Source of the DNA: Alistipes sp.
Lineage (GTDB): Bacteria; Bacteroidota; Bacteroidia; Bacteroidales; Rikenellaceae
Direction: 5' to 3'
NCBI GenBank assembly: GCA_017628595.1
Contig: JAGBYV010000046.1
Span: 1 to 15,250, forward strand
DNA length: 15,250 bases
Part shown: piece by piece, positions 1 through 6,380 of the stretch
How the letters are laid out: every line of letters begins with the position of its first letter
Position numbering within the stretch: position 1 is the first letter of the stretch
Position numbers and translations under genes: made by a program
Notes under the pieces: generated by a model
The model's input: only the letters and a program-made list of their open reading frames with translations
Told to the model about the DNA's origin: nothing
The model's database searches: none

Positions 1-386
1 TGGAGGGGCTTGTTGGTGTTGGGAGATGAGTACTCAACCATCACCGTACGACCTGAATCTGCTGCCATGCCATAGTTCTCATCAGCTGCCATCTCTGCAA
101 AGCGCTCCAGCCAGAATGCGGGGGCAATAGAGAGGTTCAAGAAACCCTTGATTACGTTGAATGCGCAGATCTGCTCGCAGTTGGCAACGATCCACTCGCC
201 AATCTCCGTAGCGGTTGCCTCGGGTGACTTGCGGCTTGCCTTGAGAAGAGGGAAGGTGACCAGAGTATAATCGCCCTCGAACTCCTTGCGGGTCTTCTGG
301 ATCTGGATTTGTGCGGGATTCACTGCCCCGTACAATGCCTCAACCGACGAGGCTACAATTTGCGAAATAAAGCTTTCGGTGTTCAT
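1..386 (-). CDS. argS: Arginyl-tRNA synthetase, N-terminal part (runs off window)
   Basis: Arginyl-tRNA synthetase charges tRNA-Arg with arginine in the cytoplasm. Reading the minus strand from the ATG at 386-384 gives an open frame of 128 codons with no stop before the window edge, so only the start of the gene is present. It begins MNTESFISQIVASSVEALYG and has the N-terminal additional domain of ArgS (about residues 1-115), including the segment GDYTLVTFPLLK. The frame ends in the segment VEYSSPNTNKPL, which in ArgS immediately precedes the class I HIGH-type signature (HLGH). The catalytic and anticodon-binding domains lie outside the window. It is divergent from the GH3 gene, and a candidate promoter lies at 426-433. 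The identification is secure because the SSPNTNKP motif is diagnostic of ArgS. Confidence 0.95.
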   Translation of the reverse strand, partial: MNTESFISQIVASSVEALYGAVNPAQIQIQKTRKEFEGDYTLVTFPLLKASRKSPEATATEIGEWIVANCEQICAFNVIKGFLNLSIAPAFWLERFAEMAADENYGMAADSGRTVMVEYSSPNTNKPL

Positions 387-425
387 ATTTTTGTGTAATT
401 ATTTCCAGTAAAAATATTTTGTGCA

Positions 426-433
426 CAAAATTA
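426..433 (-). promoter_or_regulatory. Candidate -7 element of the argS promoter
   Basis: The plus-strand bases CAAAATTA read TAATTTTG on the minus strand, matching the Bacteroidetes -7 consensus TAnnTTTG. The box is 39 bases upstream of the argS ATG. The -33 position, about 20-21 bases further upstream (near 455-457), is only a partial TTG match. Consensus and spacing come from general knowledge of this phylum. Confidence 0.5.
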
Positions 434-568
434 GTATTTTTTCGCGGAAAATGGCACTCTGTGACGCATAGAATCATCATTTATGTTGCTCTTTGAGGTA
501 ATTATGGGCGAAAAATGGGGACAATAGGCGTTGTTTGTGTAAAAATGTTGATTTTAGTGGTCAGAATG

Positions 569-599
569 TTACCATATTAAACTATTATTTGTAATTTTG
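569..599 (+). promoter_or_regulatory. Candidate promoter of the GH3 gene
   Basis: TAATTTTG at 592-599 matches the TAnnTTTG -7 box. The -33 position, 20 bases upstream (569-571), reads TTA rather than TTG. Transcription would start near 606, giving a leader of about 48 bases before the ATG at 654. The core is nearly identical to the dus promoter at 2964-2971. The rest of the 387-653 intergenic space holds no gene or hairpin that I can support. Confidence 0.6.
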
Positions 600-653
600 C
601 CGCTGTATATTTTGACATATTACACACAATTAATAATCTTACAATCAACAACT

Positions 654-2906
654 ATGAAACGCGTTATTCTTTTTGTCGCAATGTGTGCTCTGGGCTTCTC
701 TTGCTCACAGCCTCAGTCATTGCAGGATCGTCTGACGATTCACGACAAGGAAATCAACGAGATCATCGCTCAGATGACTCTCGAGGAGAAGGTTGAGATG
801 ATGCACAGTAAGACAATTATGTCTTCAGAGGGTGTGCCTCGTCTTGGTATTCAGGATATTAAGTATGCCGACGGTCCTTTCGGCGTGCGCGAAGAGGTTG
901 CCGATGGCTTCCGTCCCAAGGGATGGTCATTGGACTCGGCTACATACTTCCCCACAGGTTCGGCTCTGGCTGCTACGTGGTCGCCCGAGTTGGCTTACGA
1001 CTACGGTAACGGTATTGGTGTAGAGGCTCGTCTGCGTGGTAAGGATATTATGCTGGGCCCGGCTATCAACATCCAGCGTCTGCCCGTAGGTGGTCGTACC
1101 TATGAGTATTTCTCTGAGGATCCCATCCTTGCAGCGGCTTTGGCCGTGCAGTACACTCTGGGTATGCAGGATGCAGGTACAGCTGCCTGCGTTAAGCACT
1201 ATGCACTGAACAATCAGGAGACTAACCGTGGTACGGTGAATGTGATTGTTGATGAGCGTACGATGCGTGAGATTTACCTCAAGCCTTTTGAGGATGCAGT
1301 TGTTAAGGGTGGTGCAATGTCAGTTATGCCCGCTTATAACAAGGTTAATGGCTACTACGGTACCGAGAACTTCGTGCTCAACAACGAGATTCTGCGTGGC
1401 GACTGGGGCTTCAAGGGTATGACCGTATCGGATTGGGGTGGTACTCACAGCACTATGGGTGCAGCTCTGGGTGGCCTGAACGTACAGATGACAGGCGATA
1501 ACTACCTGGGTCAGCCCCTGATTGACTCTATCCGTGCAGGTCGCCTCTCAGAGGAGATCGTAAACGACCGCGTGCGTGAGATCCTTCGTCTGCGCTTCGC
1601 TATTGAGCCTATTCCCGAGGATGTGGCTAACACCGTTCAGACCTCACAGCCCGAGAGCCGTCAGACAGCGTATAACGTTGCTGCAAAGTCGGTTGTGCTT
1701 CTTAAGAACGAGGGTGGCGTATTGCCTTTGAAGAACGATAAGGTTAAGAAGATTGCCGTTATCGGCCGCAATGCTGTTGCTACTACCGCTGCAGGTGGTA
1801 TGGGTGCAGGTGTGAAGACTCCCTACGAGATCACTCCATTGCAGGGTTTGCAGAACCGCTCTAACAACAACTTCGAGATTACCTATACACCCGCATACAA
1901 GAACTTCCTTGGTATGTTTGCTCGTATGATGCGCAATGCCGATCCCAAGGAGTTTGCTCAGGCAATCGACGAGGCTCCCGATGCAACACTGCTGGCTGAG
2001 GCTGTAGCTGCTGCCAAGGATGCTGATGTTGTGCTCTTCTTCTGCGGAACAAACAAGTATATCGAGACTGAGGGTAGCGACCGTAAGGATATCAAGCTTC
2101 CTTTGGGTCAGGAGCAGATTATCGAGGCTTTGGCTGCGGTTAATCCCAACATCGTGAGCGTTATTATCTCTGGTGGTCCTTGCGACTTGCAGGTTTTGGA
2201 GAAGTACTCTAAGGCTATCGTTCAGGGTTGGTGGAACGGTTTGGAGGGTGGTCACGCGTTGGCTGACATTCTCTATGGTAACATCGCTCCTTCGGGTAAG
2301 TTGCCCTTCACTTTCCCCGTAAAGCTGGAGGATTCACCCGCTTATGCTATGGGTAACTTCCCGCAGAAGGTTGAGGGTACTGACGTATTTGCTGCTGCTC
2401 ACCGTGACGATATCACTGGTGGCGAGCGTCGCCGTATGCAGCGTCCCGCTCCCGATGCACACTACACCGAGGGTCAGTATGTTGGTTATCGTTGGTTCGA
2501 CACCAAGCAGGTGCCTGTGATGTATGCGTTTGGTCACGGTTTGTCGTATGTTGATTTCGAGTACTCTGACTTGCAGGCAAACAAGACAAAGTATCGTGCT
2601 AACGACGTGATTAAGCTTACATTCAACCTCACCAACAACGGCTCAATGGAGGCTGACGAGGTTGCACAGGTATATGTAAAGCGTCTGGATGCAAAGGTTG
2701 AGTGGCCCGTTAAGGAGCTCAAGGGCTTCAAGCGTGTAAGCGTTGCTGCTGGTCAGACTCAGCAGGTTACAGTTGAGATTCCCGTTGAGAGCCTTCGCTA
2801 CTGGGATGTGGATGCTGATACCTGGATGTTGGAGAATGGCAACATCGAGATTATGGTAGGTGGCTCATCTGACGATTTGCGTCTTAAGACTCAGGTTGCT
2901 ATCTAA
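654..2906 (+). CDS. Glycoside hydrolase family 3 beta-glycosidase lipoprotein
   Basis: A 750-residue exported beta-glucosidase or beta-xylosidase type enzyme that would release terminal sugars from oligosaccharides at the envelope. The start at 654 is chosen because it opens a lipoprotein signal (MKRVILFVAMCALGFSC, lipidated Cys17). An upstream in-frame TTG at 597 would lie before the predicted transcription start. The GH3 N-terminal barrel contains KHYALNNQETNRG, then GFKGMTVSDWGG, whose Asp260 is the predicted nucleophile. The second domain has ETEGSDR, with Glu473 the likely acid/base by analogy with EGYDR enzymes. A fibronectin III-like C-terminal domain follows (YAFGHGLSY, then WPVKELKGF). 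No PA14 insertion is evident and the length is normal for this three-domain form. No SusC/D or sugar-specific regulator lies next to it, so the substrate cannot be set. A terminator follows at 2929-2962. Confidence 0.95.
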   Translation: MKRVILFVAMCALGFSCSQPQSLQDRLTIHDKEINEIIAQMTLEEKVEMMHSKTIMSSEGVPRLGIQDIKYADGPFGVREEVADGFRPKGWSLDSATYFPTGSALAATWSPELAYDYGNGIGVEARLRGKDIMLGPAINIQRLPVGGRTYEYFSEDPILAAALAVQYTLGMQDAGTAACVKHYALNNQETNRGTVNVIVDERTMREIYLKPFEDAVVKGGAMSVMPAYNKVNGYYGTENFVLNNEILRGDWGFKGMTVSDWGGTHSTMGAALGGLNVQMTGDNYLGQPLIDSIRAGRLSEEIVNDRVREILRLRFAIEPIPEDVANTVQTSQPESRQTAYNVAAKSVVLLKNEGGVLPLKNDKVKKIAVIGRNAVATTAAGGMGAGVKTPYEITPLQGLQNRSNNNFEITYTPAYKNFLGMFARMMRNADPKEFAQAIDEAPDATLLAEAVAAAKDADVVLFFCGTNKYIETEGSDRKDIKLPLGQEQIIEALAAVNPNIVSVIISGGPCDLQVLEKYSKAIVQGWWNGLEGGHALADILYGNIAPSGKLPFTFPVKLEDSPAYAMGNFPQKVEGTDVFAAAHRDDITGGERRRMQRPAPDAHYTEGQYVGYRWFDTKQVPVMYAFGHGLSYVDFEYSDLQANKTKYRANDVIKLTFNLTNNGSMEADEVAQVYVKRLDAKVEWPVKELKGFKRVSVAAGQTQQVTVEIPVESLRYWDVDADTWMLENGNIEIMVGGSSDDLRLKTQVAI

Positions 2907-2928
2907 TAATTGACCGTCTATAATAATT

Positions 2929-2962
2929 TGCCCGTCGAACTTGGTTTGGCGGGCATTTTTTT
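2929..2962 (+). terminator. Intrinsic terminator of the GH3 gene
   Basis: The arms TGCCCG (2929-2934) and CGGGCA (2950-2955) pair, followed by seven T (2956-2962). The loop carries the TTG (2941-2943) that is correctly spaced to be the -33 element of the next gene. Confidence 0.8.
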
Positions 2963-2971
2963 GTAATTTTG
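2941..2971 (+). promoter_or_regulatory. Promoter of the dus gene
   Basis: TTG at 2941-2943, a 20-base spacer and TAATTTTG at 2964-2971 give a good Bacteroidetes promoter. The start site would be near 2978, leaving a leader of about 17 bases. The promoter overlaps the GH3 terminator. Confidence 0.7.
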
Positions 2972-2994
2972 CGGCTGTATAATAAGAAGATATA

Positions 2995-4017
2995 ATGAAG
3001 ATTGGAGATATAGATTTAGGTTCGCAGCCGTGGTTCCTTGCTCCTATGGAGGATGTGACCGACCCATCGTTCCGTTATATGTGCAAACGCTTTGGTGCGG
3101 ATGTTGTCACGACGGAGTTTATCTCGTCGGATGGTCTGATACGTGATGCGTGGAAGTCGCGTGCAAAACTCAACATCGACGAGGCCGAGCGCCCCGTGGG
3201 CATACAGATCTATGGCCATCTCATTGAGCCTATGGTCGAAGCTGCTCGCATAGCCGAGACCGCTCGTCCCGACTTTATTGATATCAACTTTGGCTGCCCG
3301 GTTAAGAAGATTGCAGGCCGTGGTGCCGGCTCAGGCATGATGCGCGATGTGCCACTGATGGTGGAGATGACACGTCGCATTGTGGAGGCTGTCCAGACCC
3401 CCGTGACCGTAAAGACACGTTTGGGCTGGGATGAGGAGTCAAAGAATATTATGGATATAGCTCTGCGTCTGCAGGATACGGGTATCAAGGCGCTTACTAT
3501 TCACGGTCGCACCCGCTCGCAGATGTATCGCGGCGAGGCTGACTGGACACTCATTGGCGAGGTGAAGCATCACCCATCGATCGAGATACCTATCATCGGT
3601 AATGGCGATGTGGATTCGGGACCGAAGGCCAAGCAGATGTTCGATACATATGGCGTGGATGGCGTTATGATTGGTCGTGCGACCTATGGCCGTCCGTGGA
3701 TATTCCAGGAGGTGAAGCACTTTATGGCTACGGGCGAGGTGATGCCTCAGCCGTCGGTCGTGGAGCGTGTGGCAATCGCCAAGGAACACCTGCAGAAGTC
3801 GCTGGAAATCAAGGGTGATAGGGTAGGCGTGCTGGAGATGCGCCGCCACCTTTCGAACTACTTTAAGGGTCTGCCCGACTTTAAGTCTACGCGCCTAAAA
3901 CTGGTCACACTGTTCGATGTGGATGAGATAAACTCTACGCTGGATTACATTGCCGAGCGTTGGGGTGATTACGATATGAGTGGGGCGGTGCCCCCATCTC
4001 TCTCGCATGAGATCTAA
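2995..4017 (+). CDS. dus: tRNA-dihydrouridine synthase (DusB/NifR3-like)
   Basis: A 340-residue flavoenzyme that reduces uridines in tRNA D-loops to dihydrouridine using FMN and NADPH in the cytoplasm. Diagnostic motifs appear in family order: LAPMEDVTDPSFR (residues 15-27) at the start of the TIM barrel, INFGCPVKKI with catalytic Cys101, VKTRLGWD with FMN-contacting Lys140, LTIHGRTRSQMYRG, then GNGDV and IGRATYGRPWIF for phosphate binding. The C-terminal helical domain is present (EMRRHLSNYFKGLP), so the gene is full length. The LAPMEDVT opening and GCPVKKI signature fit the DusB/NifR3 subgroup better than DusA or DusC, but which tRNA position it modifies cannot be read from sequence. It is monocistronic: its own promoter overlaps the preceding terminator and a hairpin follows five bases after the stop. 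Confidence 0.95.
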   Translation: MKIGDIDLGSQPWFLAPMEDVTDPSFRYMCKRFGADVVTTEFISSDGLIRDAWKSRAKLNIDEAERPVGIQIYGHLIEPMVEAARIAETARPDFIDINFGCPVKKIAGRGAGSGMMRDVPLMVEMTRRIVEAVQTPVTVKTRLGWDEESKNIMDIALRLQDTGIKALTIHGRTRSQMYRGEADWTLIGEVKHHPSIEIPIIGNGDVDSGPKAKQMFDTYGVDGVMIGRATYGRPWIFQEVKHFMATGEVMPQPSVVERVAIAKEHLQKSLEIKGDRVGVLEMRRHLSNYFKGLPDFKSTRLKLVTLFDVDEINSTLDYIAERWGDYDMSGAVPPSLSHEI

Positions 4018-4020
4018 AAC

Positions 4021-4057
4021 AAAAAGGCTGTCCCTGCGGGAACAGCCTTTAGTTTTT
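4021..4057. terminator. Bidirectional terminator between dus and the 95-aa gene
   Basis: AAAGGCTGT (4023-4031) pairs with ACAGCCTTT (4042-4050), and the inner CCC (4032-4034) pairs with GGG (4038-4040) around a single bulged A. T-rich sequence follows on the plus strand (TTTAGTTTTT), and an A-rich flank at 4019-4025 serves the minus strand. It lies between convergent genes. Its core resembles the terminator at 9766-9799. Confidence 0.8.
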
Positions 4058-4071
4058 AAAGTAAGGGATTC

Positions 4072-4359
4072 TTACTTAGCCTCGTTCAGAGCGCTCAACT
4101 CCTCGAACAATGAACCGAATGAAGATACCATATCACGGCGCAAAGCAGCGTAATACTTCTTCACGAGCGATGCGTTGCGGGGCTCGGTGGGGTTGTTAGC
4201 CTTGATGTAGAGTGCGTTGCGCAATGCTACGGCATTCTCCATAATACCTACAACAGCCTCCTCCTTTGAGGGCTGAAAATATATTGCCATCTCGCAATCG
4301 AATACGAACTCCTCCAAACGATAGTCGATCTCCTTCTTAAGGTTTCTCAAATTTGCCAT
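4072..4359 (-). CDS. Conserved-type hypothetical protein, 95 aa
   Basis: I do not assign a function. The protein begins MANLRNLKKEIDYRLEEFVF and is small, charged and apparently all helical. It has no signal peptide or membrane segment, so it is probably cytoplasmic. The sequence resembles short hypothetical proteins that I associate with Bacteroidales chromosomes, but I recognise no named domain. The start at 4359 is preferred over an in-frame ATG at 4407, because a strong promoter match has its -7 box at 4390-4397, which would place the longer start upstream of the transcription start. The gene is transcribed alone: the promoter is on one side and the hairpin shared with dus on the other. 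The segment EPRNASLVKKYYAALRRDM carries dense basic residues. Confidence 0.8.
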   Translation of the reverse strand: MANLRNLKKEIDYRLEEFVFDCEMAIYFQPSKEEAVVGIMENAVALRNALYIKANNPTEPRNASLVKKYYAALRRDMVSSFGSLFEELSALNEAK

Positions 4360-4389
4360 AATAAAGTCGTGTTTAAATGTTACTTTCTG

Positions 4390-4421
4390 CAAAAGTAATA
4401 AATGCAAACGACTTTTGCAAA
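4390..4421 (-). promoter_or_regulatory. Promoter of the 95-aa gene
   Basis: On the minus strand, TTTG (4421-4418), exactly 20 bases, then TACTTTTG (4397-4390) is the best full match to the TTTG-N-TAnnTTTG consensus in the window. It places the transcription start near 4383 and decides the start codon at 4359. Confidence 0.75.
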
Positions 4422-4477
4422 TGTTTCATCATTAGGCTTTGACACATGTTCGAGTCTATATGTCGGCTCTTATTATG

Positions 4478-4500
4478 AAAAAACGGCCCGCACGGGGCCG
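4478..4500 (-). terminator. Intrinsic terminator of the 46-aa gene
   Basis: On the minus strand, CGGCCC (4500-4495) pairs with GGGCCG (4489-4484) around a five-base loop, followed by six T (4483-4478). It lies 32 bases past the stop codon of the small ORF, and no other minus-strand gene needs it. Confidence 0.8.
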
Positions 4501-4532
4501 CCAAGAGAACGCTTCGGAAAATGTGCTGCCGA

Positions 4533-4673
4533 TTAATGGTGCGCCTTCGGAGTTTTGTGTTCAGCCTTGGGTGTTGAGCAGCTGCCCTTATCCTTGCATG
4601 AATCCTGCTTCTTGTTTGCCGCAGCCTTGTCAGCACTCTTCTCGTTGTGCTTTTCGTTTTTGATTTTATCCAT
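4533..4673 (-). CDS. Small Lys-rich protein, 46 aa, unknown function
   Basis: An ATG at 4673-4671 opens a 46-codon frame ending TAA at 4535-4533. The product begins MDKIKNEKHNEKSADKAAAN and ends TPKAEHKTPKAHH; the end of the coding sequence is followed by its own terminator (4478-4500). It is very hydrophilic, with about a quarter lysine, no hydrophobic segment, and two cysteines in a CKDKGSC arrangement (Cys26, Cys32). The C-terminal third contains several histidines. It is probably cytoplasmic and disordered. The Cys and His residues could bind a metal or nucleic acid, but that is inference only. A candidate promoter (4709-4741) and a dedicated hairpin support a real transcript. The alternative is a non-coding small RNA that happens to contain this frame. 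I do not recognise a family. Confidence 0.65.
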   Translation of the reverse strand: MDKIKNEKHNEKSADKAAANKKQDSCKDKGSCSTPKAEHKTPKAHH

Positions 4674-4708
4674 AGCTAAAAAATATTAAAGGTTACCACG
4701 CAACGGTG

Positions 4709-4741
4709 CAAATAGCGTACAAAAGCAGGGCATACGGCAAA
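4709..4741 (-). promoter_or_regulatory. Weak candidate promoter of the 46-aa gene
   Basis: On the minus strand, TTTG (4741-4738), 21 bases, then GCTATTTG (4716-4709). The TTTG half of the -7 box matches but the leading TA is GC. The -33 element lies in the T-tract of the preceding gene's terminator. Confidence 0.35.
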
Positions 4742-4771
4742 AAAAAAGACTACCTTGATGAAGGTAGTCTT
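4739..4771 (-). terminator. Intrinsic terminator of the DUF1080 lipoprotein gene
   Basis: A perfect 11-base-pair stem, AAGACTACCTT (4771-4761 on the minus strand) with its complement (4756-4746), has a four-base loop and is followed by a run of about nine T on the minus strand (4747-4739; two of these pair in the stem base). It lies 21 bases past the stop at 4793. Confidence 0.9.
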
Positions 4772-4792
4772 AAGATTTATGTCAGGGAGTGT

Positions 4793-5404
4793 TTACTCCA
4801 ACCACAAGTTACGGAACTCGATGGGGCCACCCTCGCTCTGCAGAGCGATGTAACCCTCGGTAGCAGTGGTGGTGCACTCGTTGAGCAACTGACCGTTGAT
4901 GTAAACGGTGATCTTGCCGCCCTTGCAAATTACGGTAGCCTCGTTCCACTCGCCCTCAGCCTTCTCAGCATCGCCTGAACGATCCTTTACGGGGAACTCG
5001 CCAACGCACTCGATCTCCGAGATCTTTGAACCACCCAACATTACGAAATCACCAGCCTTGCCTGCGCACAACTGAACCTCGATAGAGTTAGGCCATACCT
5101 TGTCGCCGTCCTGTACACGGTGGAAGAAACCGCTATTGGTACCCTTGCCAACCCAGCGCCACTCCATGTGCATGGTGTAGTCGCCATACTTCTTCTCGGT
5201 ACGCATGTAACCGAAGGGCTGACCTACGATGTGAATATTGCCATCCTTAACACCATATACCTCAGATGCGGGAACACCGCTTGCCTCATCTACTACACAT
5301 ACCCAGCCTGTGAGATCCTTGCCATTGAAGAGTTCGGTTCGTGAGCTGCACGAACACATCAGCGCTACCATGGCCAGCGCCAGAATCATAAATTTTGACT
5401 TCAT
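4793..5404 (-). CDS. Single-domain DUF1080 (3-keto-disaccharide hydrolase-like) lipoprotein
   Basis: A 203-residue exported protein with a lipoprotein signal (MKSKFMILALAMVALMCSCSS). Cys17 or Cys19 could be lipidated, since both have a plausible lipobox. The rest (about 24-202) is one DUF1080 domain, a jelly-roll concanavalin-like fold, starting with ELFNGKDLTGW and continuing through TNSGFFHRV, NSIEVQL and WNEATVICKGGKITVYING to EFRNLWLE at the C-terminus. Family members in gut Bacteroides act on 3-keto-glycosides made by partner oxidoreductases. That activity is a family-level expectation here, and no oxidoreductase is in the window. It has its own promoter and terminator. It shares the FNGKDLTGW segment, and a 31-base DNA stretch with one mismatch, with domain 2 of the tandem DUF1080 protein at 11582-12880. 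Confidence 0.9.
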   Translation of the reverse strand: MKSKFMILALAMVALMCSCSSRTELFNGKDLTGWVCVVDEASGVPASEVYGVKDGNIHIVGQPFGYMRTEKKYGDYTMHMEWRWVGKGTNSGFFHRVQDGDKVWPNSIEVQLCAGKAGDFVMLGGSKISEIECVGEFPVKDRSGDAEKAEGEWNEATVICKGGKITVYINGQLLNECTTTATEGYIALQSEGGPIEFRNLWLE

Positions 5405-5441
5405 TTCGCTATAATTTTATCGTTAAACAAATTCTTAAAAA

Positions 5442-5472
5442 CAAAAATAGGGATTAATTCGGAAATGAGCAA
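5442..5472 (-). promoter_or_regulatory. Promoter of the DUF1080 lipoprotein gene
   Basis: On the minus strand, TTG (5472-5470), 20 bases, then TATTTTTG (5449-5442) matches the consensus. The start would be near 5435, about 30 bases before the ATG. It is back to back with the divergent esterase-operon promoter. Confidence 0.65.
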
Positions 5473-5493
5473 CAAGTTTTGACCTCTTTTTCG

Positions 5494-5501
5494 TATATTT
5501 G
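5494..5501 (+). promoter_or_regulatory. Candidate -7 element of the esterase-peptidase operon
   Basis: TATATTTG matches TAnnTTTG and lies 46 bases before the ATG at 5548. No clear TTG lies 18-22 bases upstream. The TTTTG at 5477-5481 is too close, so the promoter may be weak or activator-dependent. Confidence 0.5.
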
Positions 5502-5547
5502 CGATAATTTCGACATGATATTTAATTTAATACAACTTAATAATACT

Positions 5548-6369
5548 ATGAAAAGAGTTTTTACACTATTGCTTGCCCTTATCGTGTGCAATACATCGTG
5601 GGCATATATTCGTGAAACGCTATCGGTTCATAGCGCTGCAATGAATAAGGATGTGCCCGTGACGGTGATTCTGCCCAATGCATATCACTCGATGGAGAAG
5701 TTGCCTGTTGTCTATCTTCTGCATGGTCACGGCGACACCCACTCGGCGTGGGACGTAAAGGGTCAGACCGGCGTTCTGGCTGATCAGTATAATGTGATTC
5801 TGGTTATGCCCGATGGCGGAACGAACAGCTGGTACTGGGATAGCCCCGTGGATCCTACATACAAGTATGAGACATTCGTATCGAAGGAGCTCGTATCCTA
5901 TATCGATACTCACTATAAGACCCATGCCGACCGTACGGCACGTGCCATTACAGGTCTTTCGATGGGTGGCCATGGAGGTCTGTGGCTCGGCATCCGCCAT
6001 CAGGATACCTACGGAGCAGCAGGCTCAACGTCGGGTGGCGTGGATATCCGCCCCTTCCCCAAGAACTGGGGCATGTCGCTTCGTCTGGGTACTATCGAGG
6101 AGAATCCCAAGAACTGGGACAACTATACTGTTATCAACCTTGTAGATCAGCTCAAGCCCGATGCCATGAAACTCATCATCGACTGCGGTACGGAGGATTT
6201 CTTCTACGAGGTGAACTGCGCTCTGCACGAGAAGCTCGCAGCGGCGAAGATTCCGCACGACTTCTACACACGTCCCGGCGTGCACAACTGGGACTACTGG
6301 CGCAACTCGATCAAGTATCAGATTCTTTTCTTCAGCAATTATTTTAAATCGGCTCAAGAGGCCAAATAA
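5548..6369 (+). CDS. Secreted alpha/beta-hydrolase esterase (esterase D / CE1-like)
   Basis: A 273-residue putative esterase of the Pfam Esterase family (PF00756), which includes feruloyl, acetyl-xylan and acyl-thioester type hydrolases. The start at 5548 gives a clean Sec signal peptide (MKRVFTLLLALIVCNTSWA, cleavage after Ala19). An in-frame upstream ATG at 5479 lies before the predicted promoter box. Catalytic residues can be assigned: Ser138 in GLSMGGHGG, Asp217 in DCGTEDFF and His246 in RPGVHNWDYW. The oxyanion region is VVYLLHGHGDTHSAW. The length is that of a single-domain enzyme without a carbohydrate-binding module. It is the first gene of a three-gene operon, 11 bases ahead of the S9 peptidase. 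The natural ester (sugar acyl, feruloyl or other) cannot be told from sequence. Confidence 0.9.
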   Translation: MKRVFTLLLALIVCNTSWAYIRETLSVHSAAMNKDVPVTVILPNAYHSMEKLPVVYLLHGHGDTHSAWDVKGQTGVLADQYNVILVMPDGGTNSWYWDSPVDPTYKYETFVSKELVSYIDTHYKTHADRTARAITGLSMGGHGGLWLGIRHQDTYGAAGSTSGGVDIRPFPKNWGMSLRLGTIEENPKNWDNYTVINLVDQLKPDAMKLIIDCGTEDFFYEVNCALHEKLAAAKIPHDFYTRPGVHNWDYWRNSIKYQILFFSNYFKSAQEAK

Positions 6370-6380
6370 ATTAAGGTTAT

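Noticed and set aside
597..653. N-terminal extension of the GH3 protein from an upstream TTG
   Set aside because: It begins within the -7 box and before the predicted transcription start, and it would bury the lipoprotein signal that begins at the ATG at 654.
1644..2255. 203-codon open frame antisense to GH3
   Set aside because: It is a shadow of a strongly supported GH3 coding region, with no motif and no promoter or terminator of its own.
4478..4500. GC-rich hairpin considered as a riboswitch or small RNA element
   Set aside because: A simple 6-base-pair stem followed by six T on the minus strand is fully explained as a terminator.
4439..4663. 74-codon plus-strand open frame in the 4408-4792 region
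   Set aside because: It runs antisense through the terminator and the 46-aa frame. The signals in this region all belong to the minus strand.
4741..4771. Inverted repeat considered as an insertion-sequence end or operator
   Set aside because: A perfect stem with a four-base loop and a T-run just after a stop codon fits a terminator. No transposase or target duplication is seen.
5479..5547. N-terminal extension of the esterase from an upstream ATG
   Set aside because: It precedes the TATATTTG box and destroys the clean Sec signal that starts at 5548.
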